Assembly: GCA_012862575.1 (NCBI GenBank)
Contig: BLSF01000074.1
Coordinates: 62,001 to 126,000, forward strand
Length of the DNA: 64,000 nt
Reading direction: 5' to 3'
Source: Parietichytrium sp. I65-24A
Lineage: Eukaryota > Sar > Bigyra > Thraustochytrida > Thraustochytriidae
Shown: positions 41,990-52,400 of the stretch, piece by piece
Layout of the letters: the number at the start of each line of letters is the position of its first letter
How positions within the stretch are numbered: the first letter of the stretch is position 1
Translations under genes and position numbers: made by a program
Notes under the pieces: generated by a model
What the model was told of the DNA's origin: nothing
Seen by the model: only the letters and a program-made list of their open reading frames with translations
Databases searched by the model: none

Positions 41990-42853
41990 ATGGGGGCTAC
42001 GAACAGCAAGTGGAACGATGGGCTCGAAGATGTGGACCCGCGCGTGGAGCTAGTGACTGGGAAAGAGGCCGTCAGAGAGGCGGGGCTGGTGATCGGCGAG
42101 TCTTTTTGCGGGAGCAGATCGACTGCCCCGGAGGGGACCTTGGATTGGGCCTTGGGACAAGGGATGAGGACTGGGAATATGTATGGCCCACTTGCGGAAG
42201 ATCCTTGCGACGCCCGAAAGAAAATCTTTGACTGGTTGGGGACGTTTACTGCACTCACTTGCGAGAGGGAGGGGTATATTCTTGGGGTGCGAGAAGAAGG
42301 CAAACTTATCGGAGCTGCTTGCTTCCTCACGCCAAAAACTTCCCCGCGATTCGTCCAAAAGATGTCTGAAGCCATCACCTGGCTCTATGCCGCAACCAAT
42401 AACTTCCAGATGATGCCTCCGTGGTTTGGCAAGGAAGGAAAAAAGAACAATATTCCAAGCATCGTCGGAAAACGTCTAGAGTACATTGCAGAGATCTTTC
42501 CCGAGAAGAGGGAGAAAAACGTCCCGGGGCCCCATTACTACCTTTGGATGATCGGGTCGGTACCGTCCGCAAGGGGCAAGAGAGTCGGTACGGCACTCCT
42601 TGGCACCCTGAACAAGCTCGCCGACAGAGATGGGCTCCCGATCTACTTGGAGACATCAGGGGATCCCAACGAGTCCATGTACCAAAAATTCGGCTATGAG
42701 TCGGTGGAGGTCATGGAAGTGTTTGGGTTGCCGGAGCACAATGTTAGCGAAGCTGAAGGCGAGCAACCGCACCAAAAAGAGTGTTTTATGCTCCGGAAGC
42801 CCAGTCCGGCTCGTGTTGCAGCGAACGAGACTACAACCGCTTCTAGTGGCTGA
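41990..42853 (+). CDS. GNAT-family N-acetyltransferase with N-myristoylation signal
   Basis: The protein has 287 residues. The C-terminal half is a GNAT acyltransferase domain: the central strand YLWMIGSVPSARGKRVGTAL, followed by ADRDGLPIYLETSGDPNESM and YQKFGYESVEVMEVF. The acetyl-CoA pyrophosphate loop reads RGKRVG, where the usual RxxGxG would have G at the fourth position. The substrate is unknown. The N-terminus MGATNSKW fits the N-myristoyltransferase consensus (Gly2, Ser6, Lys7). This predicts a membrane-tethered form, which is inference. It is a single exon, starts at ATG 41990 and converges with the next gene at 267 bp. Confidence 0.88.
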   Translation: MGATNSKWNDGLEDVDPRVELVTGKEAVREAGLVIGESFCGSRSTAPEGTLDWALGQGMRTGNMYGPLAEDPCDARKKIFDWLGTFTALTCEREGYILGVREEGKLIGAACFLTPKTSPRFVQKMSEAITWLYAATNNFQMMPPWFGKEGKKNNIPSIVGKRLEYIAEIFPEKREKNVPGPHYYLWMIGSVPSARGKRVGTALLGTLNKLADRDGLPIYLETSGDPNESMYQKFGYESVEVMEVFGLPEHNVSEAEGEQPHQKECFMLRKPSPARVAANETTTASSG

Positions 42854-43120
42854 AGACTCAACCAGTGGCTCAGAACTTGAGCGAGAAAAAGTTTTCTTTT
42901 TTCCATCTTCAATTTTTGTTTTATTTCTTATTCAAACTAATAAATCCTATTCCATGCCGAAACTAACAGTGAACAAACTTCCAATCGAACTGCACCACCT
43001 CCAAACTATCTGTAGCCACAAACTCCGTAAAAGGGGTCCAGTCCAGTTCACTAAAAATATTAAACAACCGGGATCGCTTTTGCATGCACGAGATCGACCT
43101 CGGCTTATGGCAGGGTTTCG

Positions 43121-43978
43121 TCAAGCAGCAGAGCTGGTAGCACGGGTATTTGCACAGGGCTTTACCATGAAAACGTCTGTTCTACGCGTCCCACGTTCGC
43201 TAAAGTACTTTTCAAACCATGTCTTGTTCTTCTGTGCATTGATTATGAGCAAACAAAGCCTCGAATACATAAATTCTCTCTCCATGGGCGCCAGCTCCAA
43301 ATCAACCGTAAGGCGATCGTTGGAACACGGGTCGCGAATTCGCGTCAGAATACTAAGGTAGCAATGATCTTTGGTCTTCTTGCCTGTCCTCCGGAGGACG
43401 TGAGTTCGCAGCCCCTTAAAGACTCCCCGAATGTCCTCCAGCGGTATTGTATCAAACGCCTTGGACGTTCCCTCCTCATCATGCTGCACCACGCGGCTGA
43501 TGCATAGAGAGCTCCCGTCCAGGCTTAGCCACAGCATTTGCTTAGAGATGAATCTTCTCTCGATTGCTTTGAATGGTGTACGTTTTCTGAAGGGGTGCCT
43601 CTTCACGGAGACCCCGGCCTGAAGATAATTTCGAAAGCACTCGAGCATCGTCGCCTGGATCCCAAACTGATCGACGCCGAGTTGATCGTACAAATATCGC
43701 TGCCAGTCGTCCTCGGAGTTGGACCTTCTGACCTGCTTTTCCGCCAGGCTGCTGCTGACTTCGGGTTGAACCTTCTCACCTGCAGCTCTTCGAGCAAACT
43801 GCACAGCATAGAGTCCACAGCGAAGCTCTTCATTGTAAGGGTCCAGGCGCAAACCATGCAAGTATGCTGCGGTTGCTTCCTCCAACCTCCCGAGTCGATG
43901 CAACGTGGCGCCTTTCTTCCCGTGGCCGCTCTTCATCTCGGGTATCATGAGGAGGTCCTCGTTAGAAAACTCGATCAT
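43121..43978 (-). CDS. TPR-PH protein, likely chimera of STI1-like TPR and WW-J-PH tail
   Basis: From ATG 43978 the protein has 285 residues. Residues ~15-60 contain one TPR unit and a half (GHGKKGATLHRLGRLEEATA, then AYLHGLRLDPYNEEL), close to the first TPR block of STI1. There follows a segment matching the end of a J domain and its extension (DDWQRYLYDQLG, then ECFRNYL). A PH-like domain comes next (VKRHPFRK, RRFISKQMLWLS, DIRGVFKGLRTHVLRRTGKK, LLIINAQKNKTWFEKY). The last two parts align along their whole length with the WW-J-PH protein encoded at 46.8-49.1 kb, but the J-domain core with HPD is missing. The frame stays open upstream of 43978 to a TGA at 44087-44089, with TPR-like helix sequence (SLNAAQHARVVKRAEQ) and no ATG. 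An additional 5' exon is therefore likely and the true N-terminus is unknown. Confidence 0.75.
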   Translation of the reverse strand: MIEFSNEDLLMIPEMKSGHGKKGATLHRLGRLEEATAAYLHGLRLDPYNEELRCGLYAVQFARRAAGEKVQPEVSSSLAEKQVRRSNSEDDWQRYLYDQLGVDQFGIQATMLECFRNYLQAGVSVKRHPFRKRTPFKAIERRFISKQMLWLSLDGSSLCISRVVQHDEEGTSKAFDTIPLEDIRGVFKGLRTHVLRRTGKKTKDHCYLSILTRIRDPCSNDRLTVDLELAPMEREFMYSRLCLLIINAQKNKTWFEKYFSERGTRRTDVFMVKPCANTRATSSAA

Positions 43979-46798
43979 CTTGCCGAGCCGTAGATTGGTC
44001 ACGCAAGGGCGTGAAACTTGCTCTGCTCTCTTGACCACACGGGCATGCTGCGCCGCATTCAGGGACTGCCGCTGTATGGATACATCTCAATCTTGGATCA
44101 TCTGCTCCCAAGTTGAGGACGTTGGATTGAGATTCAGAGGAAGCGATTAAAGCGTCAACGACTAGCTAGCTACTAGAGAGCTATCTTGCAAGCTAAAGGC
44201 TCGCGGAGCGAGGTAATCTCTGAAAGCAAAGCAGCCCGTAAGTTTACGCGCGCTTGACAAGAGGGTCAGTCTTGCCCTAAACGGAGGTCGAATCCCTCAA
44301 CTTGCACTTGCCTCCCGATGAGGAGTTCTAGCGCTCTTCGCTAGCAACTGATAGGGTTCCATCGCTCCCCGATATGTCCGTTCAACGGAACGTTTTCAAA
44401 GTTGCAAGTCGCTGTGCCAAGTGGAGTGCCAGTGTCAACGCACTGGCAGTACGGCGGGCGTCATACTAGCGCTGATTGTTTCCCGAATGGATGGATTATA
44501 AACGGCCGGGGAAAAGTTTGGAGATTAACAGAGATGGCATTCCATTCCACACAAAATTCTATTCCACACAAAACCAAGCGAAAATGATCGTATCGAAAGG
44601 AGGGCGGATCGTACCTTTGCAGAACTCAGAAACAGCCGCTGTGACAGACTGTGGATGTAAGCGTCCGAAGTGCTCTTTAGACTTGCGAGCCAGCACAGAT
44701 TGGTGAGAAGCCTTTTTCCCGCCACGGTCTCAGAGGCTCAGCTCAGCTCATTCACACTCCAACGGTCATTTACCTTGTGGATATTCGAGGTCGCAGTCCT
44801 GTACCCTTCGAGCCTCACTCACGTGGGGGGACATCGCTCGGCCTCCACAATCGAGGTGCACGATCTTCTTCGCGAAAACCATGTTTTCAAAAAGCGCCGT
44901 TTTCCAAGCTTTGGCTCTTTAACTGGAAAGCGACTCGCCTAAGGGGTGAGAAGGTGTAAAGCGTCTGAGTGTTTTGAATAGGAGAAACATTTTCTCTTTT
45001 GCTGTGGAGATGCAAACGTTTTGCTGCCAGACGAGACCTCAGCGCATTGCTGCCGCCTTTGCAAGTGACAACAAGAAGTTCGAAAGAAATAGTTCCGCTC
45101 CTGCATAATACTTGAAATAGTAATATTTACCGTATACATCGCGTACCCAACGACCAAAATTAAGTTCCCCAGACCCAGATCCCGGCTTAGGACAGAGTTT
45201 AACCTAACCATGGACTTGAGTGAGAATAGCGTTTCCTGGTAGTGAGGGGCCAGTGCACACAAAAAGTGCGAGGTGCGGAAACTCAAGCGTCTGACTCCGT
45301 GAAGAAATGAAGAAATGCATGATGCTCAGAACTTTCTTAATTAAAACAGTTGGAATGCCTGAGGCTCATCATGGCTCATCAGACATCAAACACTCAACTT
45401 CGTATTCGGTTCCGGAGAAGCTCTCACACAATCGCTCTCGGCTGTCGCCTGTTTTGGTGCTGCTTTTGTGCACTTGACAGTACGAAACATACTTTTCCGC
45501 GCCACTTTGCCTTGCGTCGGTGATTGAGGGTGCTGCAACGAGGATCTTCACGTCAAGGATAAGATAGTTCAAGACTTAAGGCACAATGACTCGGCGATTG
45601 GGAAACCTTCGATTGGCTGATTGGCACGCAACGCATCCTATCCTCGGCACTAGCTGTCTATCGGTAGCAATACTCCGCGGCAGTCAGTGTAGAGTAATAG
45701 CCCCAGCACTATCGAAGCTTAGAGCGAAAGTCCCGTGATACTATCATACATAGTCTAAATAATAGAACACTACGTGCAAAAGGGAAAACCGGTCTGAAAG
45801 GCTTTCATCTTTTCGGCCCGAGTGGCGACAAACAGTTCATTGCTCAATGACCATTGATTTCAAGAAACATCTTGTCGACCAAAGACCGCAGTAGGAGAGA
45901 GCAAACAACCTGACTTCTGAACTGCTCTGTTCAGTTTAAGGATGCATGGACTCTGAGGCCGAATCCACTTCTCCCAAACTACAAATTACGAATTAGAAGA
46001 CTCTTAAATACACACTGTCCGTCCCACTGAGAGTGCACCGTCAATCCAACAGCGCCGCTCCTATCGATTACACTATCTACACACCTACCGTGCCAACGCT
46101 AGCACTTAGTACCATACTCTACCGGTACACCGTTCGGTCATGCCGAATACACTACGGCTCCCCTTAACCATGCTACCACTCTACCATTCTGGCACTTTGC
46201 TCATCTTTGCTCAGTCTTTGCTCGCGCGGCGCCTCGGCCTAACAGCCTTAGCCCAGAACTACTCTACATTATGCATTGTCGGTAAGCACGAGGTACGTAG
46301 TCGTTCCGTCGTTCCTTCGTTCCTCCATCCTTTGTTCACAGAGACAACAAATGACGACAATAACAGAGAGAGAGAAGAGAGAGAGGGAGAGAGAGAGAGA
46401 GAGAGACAAAAACAGAGACGAAAAGAGAGAGAAGCAACAGTGAAAGTGAAAGCAAAAGCGCAAGTGCAAGTGCAAGTAAAAAAAGTAGAGGTAAAGAGTG
46501 GAAAGTGGAAAGTGAAAAGGGAACGACGAGGGAAAAGCCCGAGGAGAAAGCAAGAAACCAACAGAGAGAAAGCGACGCAAAGAGTGAAAGAGTAAAGAGT
46601 CGCTCACTCACTACACTCGCACGCACCAGTCCTCGAGGACCCCACCGACCGCGCTTCCTGGTCCGCGCCCACACACACTCTCGCACACACACACACACGG
46701 CGGAGTCGAGGGCGTCCCCGCGCAGTCAGTCAGGCAGGCAGGCAAACAGGCGGGCAGAGCGTTGATCTTTGATCCTTGATCGTTGATCGGTGAGCGAG
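43979..46798. other. Divergent 2.8-kb intergenic region
   Basis: Besides a probable unassigned 5' exon of the TPR-PH gene near 43979-44086, I see no gene on either strand. A CTCAG run lies at ~44739-44755, and (GA)n, GTGCAA-type hexamer, (CA)n and GGCA repeats fill 46365-46757. These sit in the promoter or leader of the WW-J-PH gene. Confidence 0.5.
46365..46480 (+). repeat. (GA)n tract and GTGAAA/GTGCAA hexamers
   Basis: A GA run at 46365-46406 is followed by hexanucleotide units GTGAAA, GCAAAA and GTGCAA at 46440-46480. The GA run is on the sense strand about 393-434 bp upstream of the WW-J-PH start codon. Confidence 0.9.
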
Positions 46799-49122
46799 AT
46801 GGAGACGGGCAAGCTGTCCGCGGAGGGCCTGCCGCACGGTTGGCTGAAGGGCGTGGACCCAAATCACAACCGCGCGTACTACTTTCACAAGAAGACGCGG
46901 CGCAGCACGTGGACGCGCCCGCCGCAGGAGGAGATCGCCGAGGCGGGGAGGGCCGCGTTCGGGCAGTTTGTGGCCGATCATGCGCCGCAGGAGGAGCAAA
47001 AGTCCGCGCACCCTTCGAAGGCGGCGCCAGTCGGCGATGCCGGTGTCGGTATTGATGCCGATGTGAATGTGAATGGGAATGTGAATGGGAATGGGAATGG
47101 GAAGACGGCAGCTGTCGCTGGGAAGAAGCAGCGACGCAGGCGCGTGTGGGTGGAGGTGTACTCGCCCGAGTACAAGCGCACGTACTTTTTCAACCGCAAC
47201 ACGAAGGAGAGCAGCTGGACGCGGCCAAAGGACATGGACGAGGTGAACGCCAGGGCGCTGCAAAAGCACCTCTCTGCATCCCAGGCGGGCTCTGCCTCCG
47301 TGCACTCTGGCTCGTCTGCGTCTGCGTCCGCCGCCATGTCCGCCATGTCCGCCAGCGTGTCTGCATCGGAGGCCAGGGACAGGGTCCCCGCAGCGCAGCC
47401 GCCAGAGGCACCGGCGCTCAAGCAGGCGTGGGAGGAGATCGAGGCTGCGAGGCGCGAGCTGCAGCGGGAGCGCGAGGAGCACGTGAACAAGCTGCGCAGC
47501 GAGTGGAAGGCGCTGCAGAGCCAGCTGCAGAGCCTGCGCGAGCTTACCATCCAGTCCTCCTTCACGCCGGCGGCCCACCCAATCGACTTCAAGGCAGACC
47601 CCGCTGCCGCGCCCAGCGACGCAGGCCTGGCTAGGGAAAACCCTGCGGAGAACGCACAGCGCGCCACGAATCCAGGCGTTCAGGGCAGGCCGTCCAGCAG
47701 AGCGTCGTCCAAGGTCATCCCGGACTCGCGCGCTGGCAACTTTACCGCAGGGCTACTGAGCGAGCTGGAGGAGTACGCAGAGTCCATCATGCAGAGGAGG
47801 GAGAGCATCCACAGCCGCGTTCGCCGGGCTAGCGTCGTGGAGCGCGAGCAGGACAAGGCGATGAAGCGAGCGGCGCGGAAGGCGTACCGGTCTCGCAACG
47901 ATGACGACAGCGACTCGGAGTCGAGCCTTCTGGATGGCTCCGCAGATGACTACATCGACACCATCCTGGGCGGCTTGCACGAGGAAAACTCGGCCCCAAG
48001 GAAACTGCCACAGGACGTCAAGGATCTCATACCGTTGAGAATGGAGCTCGATGATCTGGAACGGAACATGAACGCCGTGGTAGCCGAGGCTGAGGCCGTG
48101 GGCAAGGCACGAGATGACTTCAGGGACCTGGAAGAAGGGTAAGTTTGCTATAATTTGTATTAGAGGGGGTAGGCTCCTCCCCCCCGGTCGTTTCTTTCTT
48201 TGTTTGTTGTTGTAACTCGGAGAGGCTAGTGCTGACAACCACTTGGTTTGATTCGTGATGATGATGATGATGGTAATTTTTCTTTGTTTGCGCAGTTGCT
48301 TTTACCGTCTGCTTGGTGTTCGCCCAGACGCCACCGCCATACAGCTCAAGAAGGCTTACCACAAGGCAATGATGCAGTGGCACCCAGACAAATACCAAGG
48401 CCCTGAAAAAGAGGAGGCTACCAAGAAAACGGGACAGCTTGGACACGCTTACCAAGTTCTCACGGATCCTTGGGAGAGGTACCTGTATGACATGATGGGC
48501 CCGGAGCAGTACATGATGAATTCCAACGTGATTCAGTGCTTTATTAATTAGTAAGTTCTTTTTCGCCTCGGCGGACGCACGTATCAAGAGCGAAAACTAA
48601 CAAACATTTCGTGTTTCAACCAACAGTCTCGTGACCGGCTGTCCAGTTAAAAAGCATCCTCGGAAAAAGTACAGCCCATGGAGATTCATCGATCGCCAAT
48701 TTGTAAAGCGCCGCACGCTTTGGCTGTCACCAGAGCACGACTCTCTGAACGTCGCCAAGAAGCGCAACTTGGAGCCATCAGCATCAGAGATGGAGCACAT
48801 CAAGTCTTTCAAGATCTCTGACATCCAGGAGATTAGAAAGGGCCTGAGAACGGATGTACTCGAGAAAACGGGCAAGTACAACAAGGAGCACCTCTACCTC
48901 AGTATCATCACCCCGGAGCGGACGGTGGACTTGGAGGCTCCAGACTCTAAACAGCGCGAATTTCTATGCTCCCGTTTGACCCTCCTCGTGATTCACTTGC
49001 AGAAGAACAAGGAGTGGCTGGAAAAGTTCAGGGACGAGAAGAAGCCAAAGAAGAAGAAGAAGAAGGGTGGCCCAAAGCGCGTTCCACGGCCACCTCCACC
49101 TCCTCCGTCGGACGATGAATAA
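46799..49122 (+). CDS. WW-WW-J-PH multidomain protein, three exons
   Basis: Exons are 46799-48138, 48296-48550 and 48627-49122, which splice to 696 residues. Residues ~11-42 are a WW domain (LPHGWLKGVDPNHNRAYYFH, then STWTRPP). Residues ~113-143 are a second WW domain (VWVEVYSPEYKRTYFFN, then SSWTRP). WW domains bind proline-rich peptides. A coiled coil and disordered region follow. Residues ~448-520 are a J domain (CFYRLLGVRPDATAIQLKKA, with intact HPD in QWHPDKY), the Hsp70-stimulating module. Residues ~545-670 are a PH-like domain (TLWLSPEHDSL, DIQEIRKGLRT, LYLSIITPERTVDLEAP). The tail is K-rich and then PPPPPP. The frame opens with a GTG at 46790; ATG 46799 is the first. Between the WW domains a GAATGG/GTGAAT hexamer repeat encodes VN/GN repeats. 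The function is unknown; a J protein recruited to membranes and to proline-rich partners is inference. Confidence 0.9.
47059..47102 (+). repeat. Coding hexanucleotide repeat (GTGAAT/GGGAAT)n
   Basis: About seven hexamers in frame encode alternating V/G and N between the two WW domains. The same hexamer type (ACATTC on the + strand) recurs upstream of the large C2-like gene. Confidence 0.85.
48139..48295 (+). other. Intron 1 of the WW-J-PH gene
   Basis: This 157-nt intron runs from GTAAGT to GCGCAG and contains a (GAT)n run. Splicing joins LEEG to CFYRLLGV at the start of the J domain. Confidence 0.92.
48551..48626 (+). other. Intron 2 of the WW-J-PH gene
   Basis: This 76-nt intron runs from GTAAGT to CAACAG. 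Splicing joins CFIN to YLVTGCPVKKHP; the junction is supported by the uninterrupted equivalent CFRNYLQAG in the TPR-PH gene. Confidence 0.93.
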
Positions 49123-49430
49123 TAGGCCATTATCAGTATGTCAGTAAATGAGTCCCGCCGTGCTAGTCTGCAAAAGATATTTCTGGGAGAGAATTGGCTC
49201 CGCGCATCTTCAATCTAGCTGATATTTAGAATTGGGACTGTAAAGATTCGATCAAATTTGTGTGTACTATGACCCTCTGTTTCCTTTTTCATCTTATCCG
49301 TTTTTATAATAATGATTGATTGACTTGGTGAATGAATTGGCATTGGTTCATACACAAGTCAGAGCACAATTGCATTCCATTGTTACGTAGAGCTCTGATT
49401 TACAATTTTTTAAAACATGAACGAGATCTA
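49123..49430. other. Convergent intergenic region
   Basis: These 308 bp lie between the stops of the WW-J-PH and C2-like genes. They are AT-rich with no gene or repeat. Confidence 0.5.
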
Positions 49431-52400
49431 TCAACCTTGCTGTTGCTGGAGGAGGAAACTCCCCACTGCATTGTGCTGGACAATGCCGGCGATCCTGTCT
49501 AGATCAGGACGCTCCAGCTCGTCTACGATGTACACCGACCGGTAGATTATGACGGTCGAATGCAAGTATGGAGGAAATTGCTGTGAATAATCCGAAGGCG
49601 CCGATTTCGTCGCCCGCACTTCAGCGTGGGCGGTTTCTTTTTCAAATCTTGAGGGCTGTTGTGCATCTTTTTCTGCTTCTCGCACTTGCTCATAATCAAC
49701 CTGATCGATGCCGCGCTCTACCAATGTTTGAATGACTTGAAGCATTTTCGCTTTTTCCTGGCCATGAATCTCGGACTGCTCCTCCACGGCGTAAAGGAGG
49801 TCGGCGAGATTCACCGTCGAGGTGCTTCCTGTTGCTGATTGGAATAGCTGGATTCTATCCCAAGGAGACCCGCTCTTGGGGTCCGCGCTTGAGTCGACTT
49901 CAGCAAAAGCAGAATTTGGGGATGACTCTGCAGAGGAAAACGGAAGAGTTGGCGTTGACTCTCGGGATGACAGGACACTGGAGGACGCGCTTGAACGCAC
50001 ACTAATGTAACAAGAGGCGTATGACTCCCTCCGCCTACGACGCGGAACGTACGCGGAAACGGGAAACGTCCCGTCCCACACATCTTGTCCATTCAAGACT
50101 CCTGGGATCTTGATCGCACAAGCAAAGGCGAGTCGCTCTGGCAACTGCTCTGACATTAGCACTCTGTGAGCGATGCTGTCAACTGACTTGAAGCACTCTT
50201 TGATTGGATCCTCTTCGACCGATCGGAATGCCGCGGCCATTGCGTCAAGTAAGGCTACCCAAGTTAGTCTCCCTTCCTTTGCTCTGAAGTCATCCAACTT
50301 TTCAAAAATACAGCTTTGCAAGCATTCAATCTTGTCCATGAGCTCTGGCTCAATGGACTTTCTGTGAGAAGGGTGAAGTATGAATGGCATTCTCGTCTCC
50401 AGCTTTACCTGCTCATGCACAGTGTCATGAGTCTCATCACCCTGCAAGTCTGAATAAAAGAAATGCATCCTCAAGATCACAAAGCAAGTGTACAGAGCCT
50501 CCTCCTGCGTTATAGGGATATTCTCCCTTCCAGCCCACACATGCGAAAGGTGTTTGTCCAACTCAAACACAGGAAGATAGTCCAAATAGTTCAAGTCCTT
50601 CCATTCTGCAAATCCAAGGTGGTCCAACTCTCTCAGTGTTGCCGTCGAGCGCGTTTCCTGGTACTCCTTCGTCAGGGTGGCCCATTGGCTAACAATCTCG
50701 TAGAGTTGCTGGCGCAAGAAGCAAGATTGGTTGCCTCCAGTTGCAACTGCCACGGTTAGCAAATCATTGGCCACAGATTCGCAGCGTGTAAGCGGGCACA
50801 TCAGCGCCACTTCCAATGAGGTCAGACCTTCAAGCTTTTCGAGAGCCTCCTCGTCACTTGCACGGATGTAATGTTTATGCTTATAATCAAACGTGAAATT
50901 TGCCTGTCCGTCCCTTACCGTCTCAGCAGCCACAATTTTGGTGGTGTACCACTCTCCCAGGAATTGATACTGAGCATACAAAAGCTTGGGCCAGCCATCA
51001 GTCACTGGCAAATTTCGAGCAGATTCCAATGAAACTTGAACGCAGATGGCGTCCGTTGCAGCGGACAATTGGGTTTGATTTGCTGCCGCGCCAGCCTTTG
51101 CTTTCGGGGACAGCAGTTTGCTTTGGAGAATTCTTTCCCCTTCGTCCACAAGCTCCCGGAACGAATTACGCTGTTGCTGCAAGGAAGGTTTATCCGCAGT
51201 CACGGAGATCACTTGTACCCAATCATCAGGGAGCGGATCGCACGCAAAGAAATGGTCTTCGGGGACGTACACCCCTTTGTACATTCGCACCTTTTCTACG
51301 CCCCCCGGATTAAAATCTGCCCTGGTTCTTTCAAGACCAACAGAGACTCTCATTTCGCAGAGTTCCGAGCTGAACCCGAGAGGCATCATCATGTCCGTGC
51401 GCTTCAAAAATGCTGCACGAAATTGCAACAGTGGCAGCTGACACTTGCCCAGCATCTCGAATGAACCTTTCGGACTGTTAGGCGAAGAGTTTTGAACGTC
51501 TTTACGACGAATACATAGTTGAATCACCACTTCGGTTTCCTGCGTAATGAGCTGTGTTACACCCGAGCTTTGCGGGAGCGGTCCCTCCATTGGGGTGGAC
51601 TCCGAGAAGAACGAAAAGATACGCATTTCCTTGACCTGCAAATTAGAAAGTCGTCGGTTTCCTTGTTTCGTAAAAGTGCACCGATAGAGGTCCAAGGGAA
51701 TTTCGTGTTGGTGCCCAAGAATTTGAAATCTCAGGATCGCGTCAAATTTTGGCCGAATGACGTGAGATGCATCGTTAGAGGTGAACAGCATTTCGGGAAG
51801 CTCGTGCAGTTCATGGATTGCCAGCATGAACCTGCACAGGGTCGTATGCTCAGGCATGCTCGAGACGTACGAGTCTTTCAATTGCACACTCGATAAGGGA
51901 TCCTGGCCGCTCAGCTCTGTTTCCGTACCGCCCATAGGACCACCGTCGTCCGCTGTCTCCCCAAAGAGCGCACCAGTGAATGGAGATTTGACCGCAAATG
52001 AAGTCGTCCGCCGAAGCCCAAGAGCTGTAGAAGTACGGCTCACCCCTCTTCTCAAGCCCTCGTCTTCCTTCTTGGTAAAGTGCACTCCTTGCAAAGACCT
52101 TGCTGACTGCAAGGGGGACAGTTGCGCCCCCCGGCGAAGTTTACTCTGCCCATTGTGTGCCAGATCTTCAAGTTGATTCCCTCGTTGGAGCTCCAGATTC
52201 AAAGCAGGATGGTCTTTATGTGCCTTCGCCTTGGATGATGCATCGTGCGAGGCCGAAGGAGCGTCCGGTGGGAGTGGTACGCCCAAGAGGTCGGCGAATT
52301 CGTTCGCAGACTCTGCCAAGTCAATTTCCTTCTGGTATAGGGAGTAGCAGACGGAGCACACAAAGTGAGCGTGGTACGCACGCGACACGTCCAGGCCCAT

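Noticed and set aside
44240-44320. tRNA-like T-arm, GAGGTCGAATCCCTC, near 44282-44296
   Set aside because: Only a 4-bp stem with a TCGAATC loop. No matching acceptor stem, D-arm or anticodon arm could be folded at tRNA distances on either strand.
46730-47667. Antisense ORFs of 282 and 229 codons over the WW-J-PH gene
   Set aside because: They are shadows of a GC-rich coding exon whose sense frame holds clear WW domains and matching introns.
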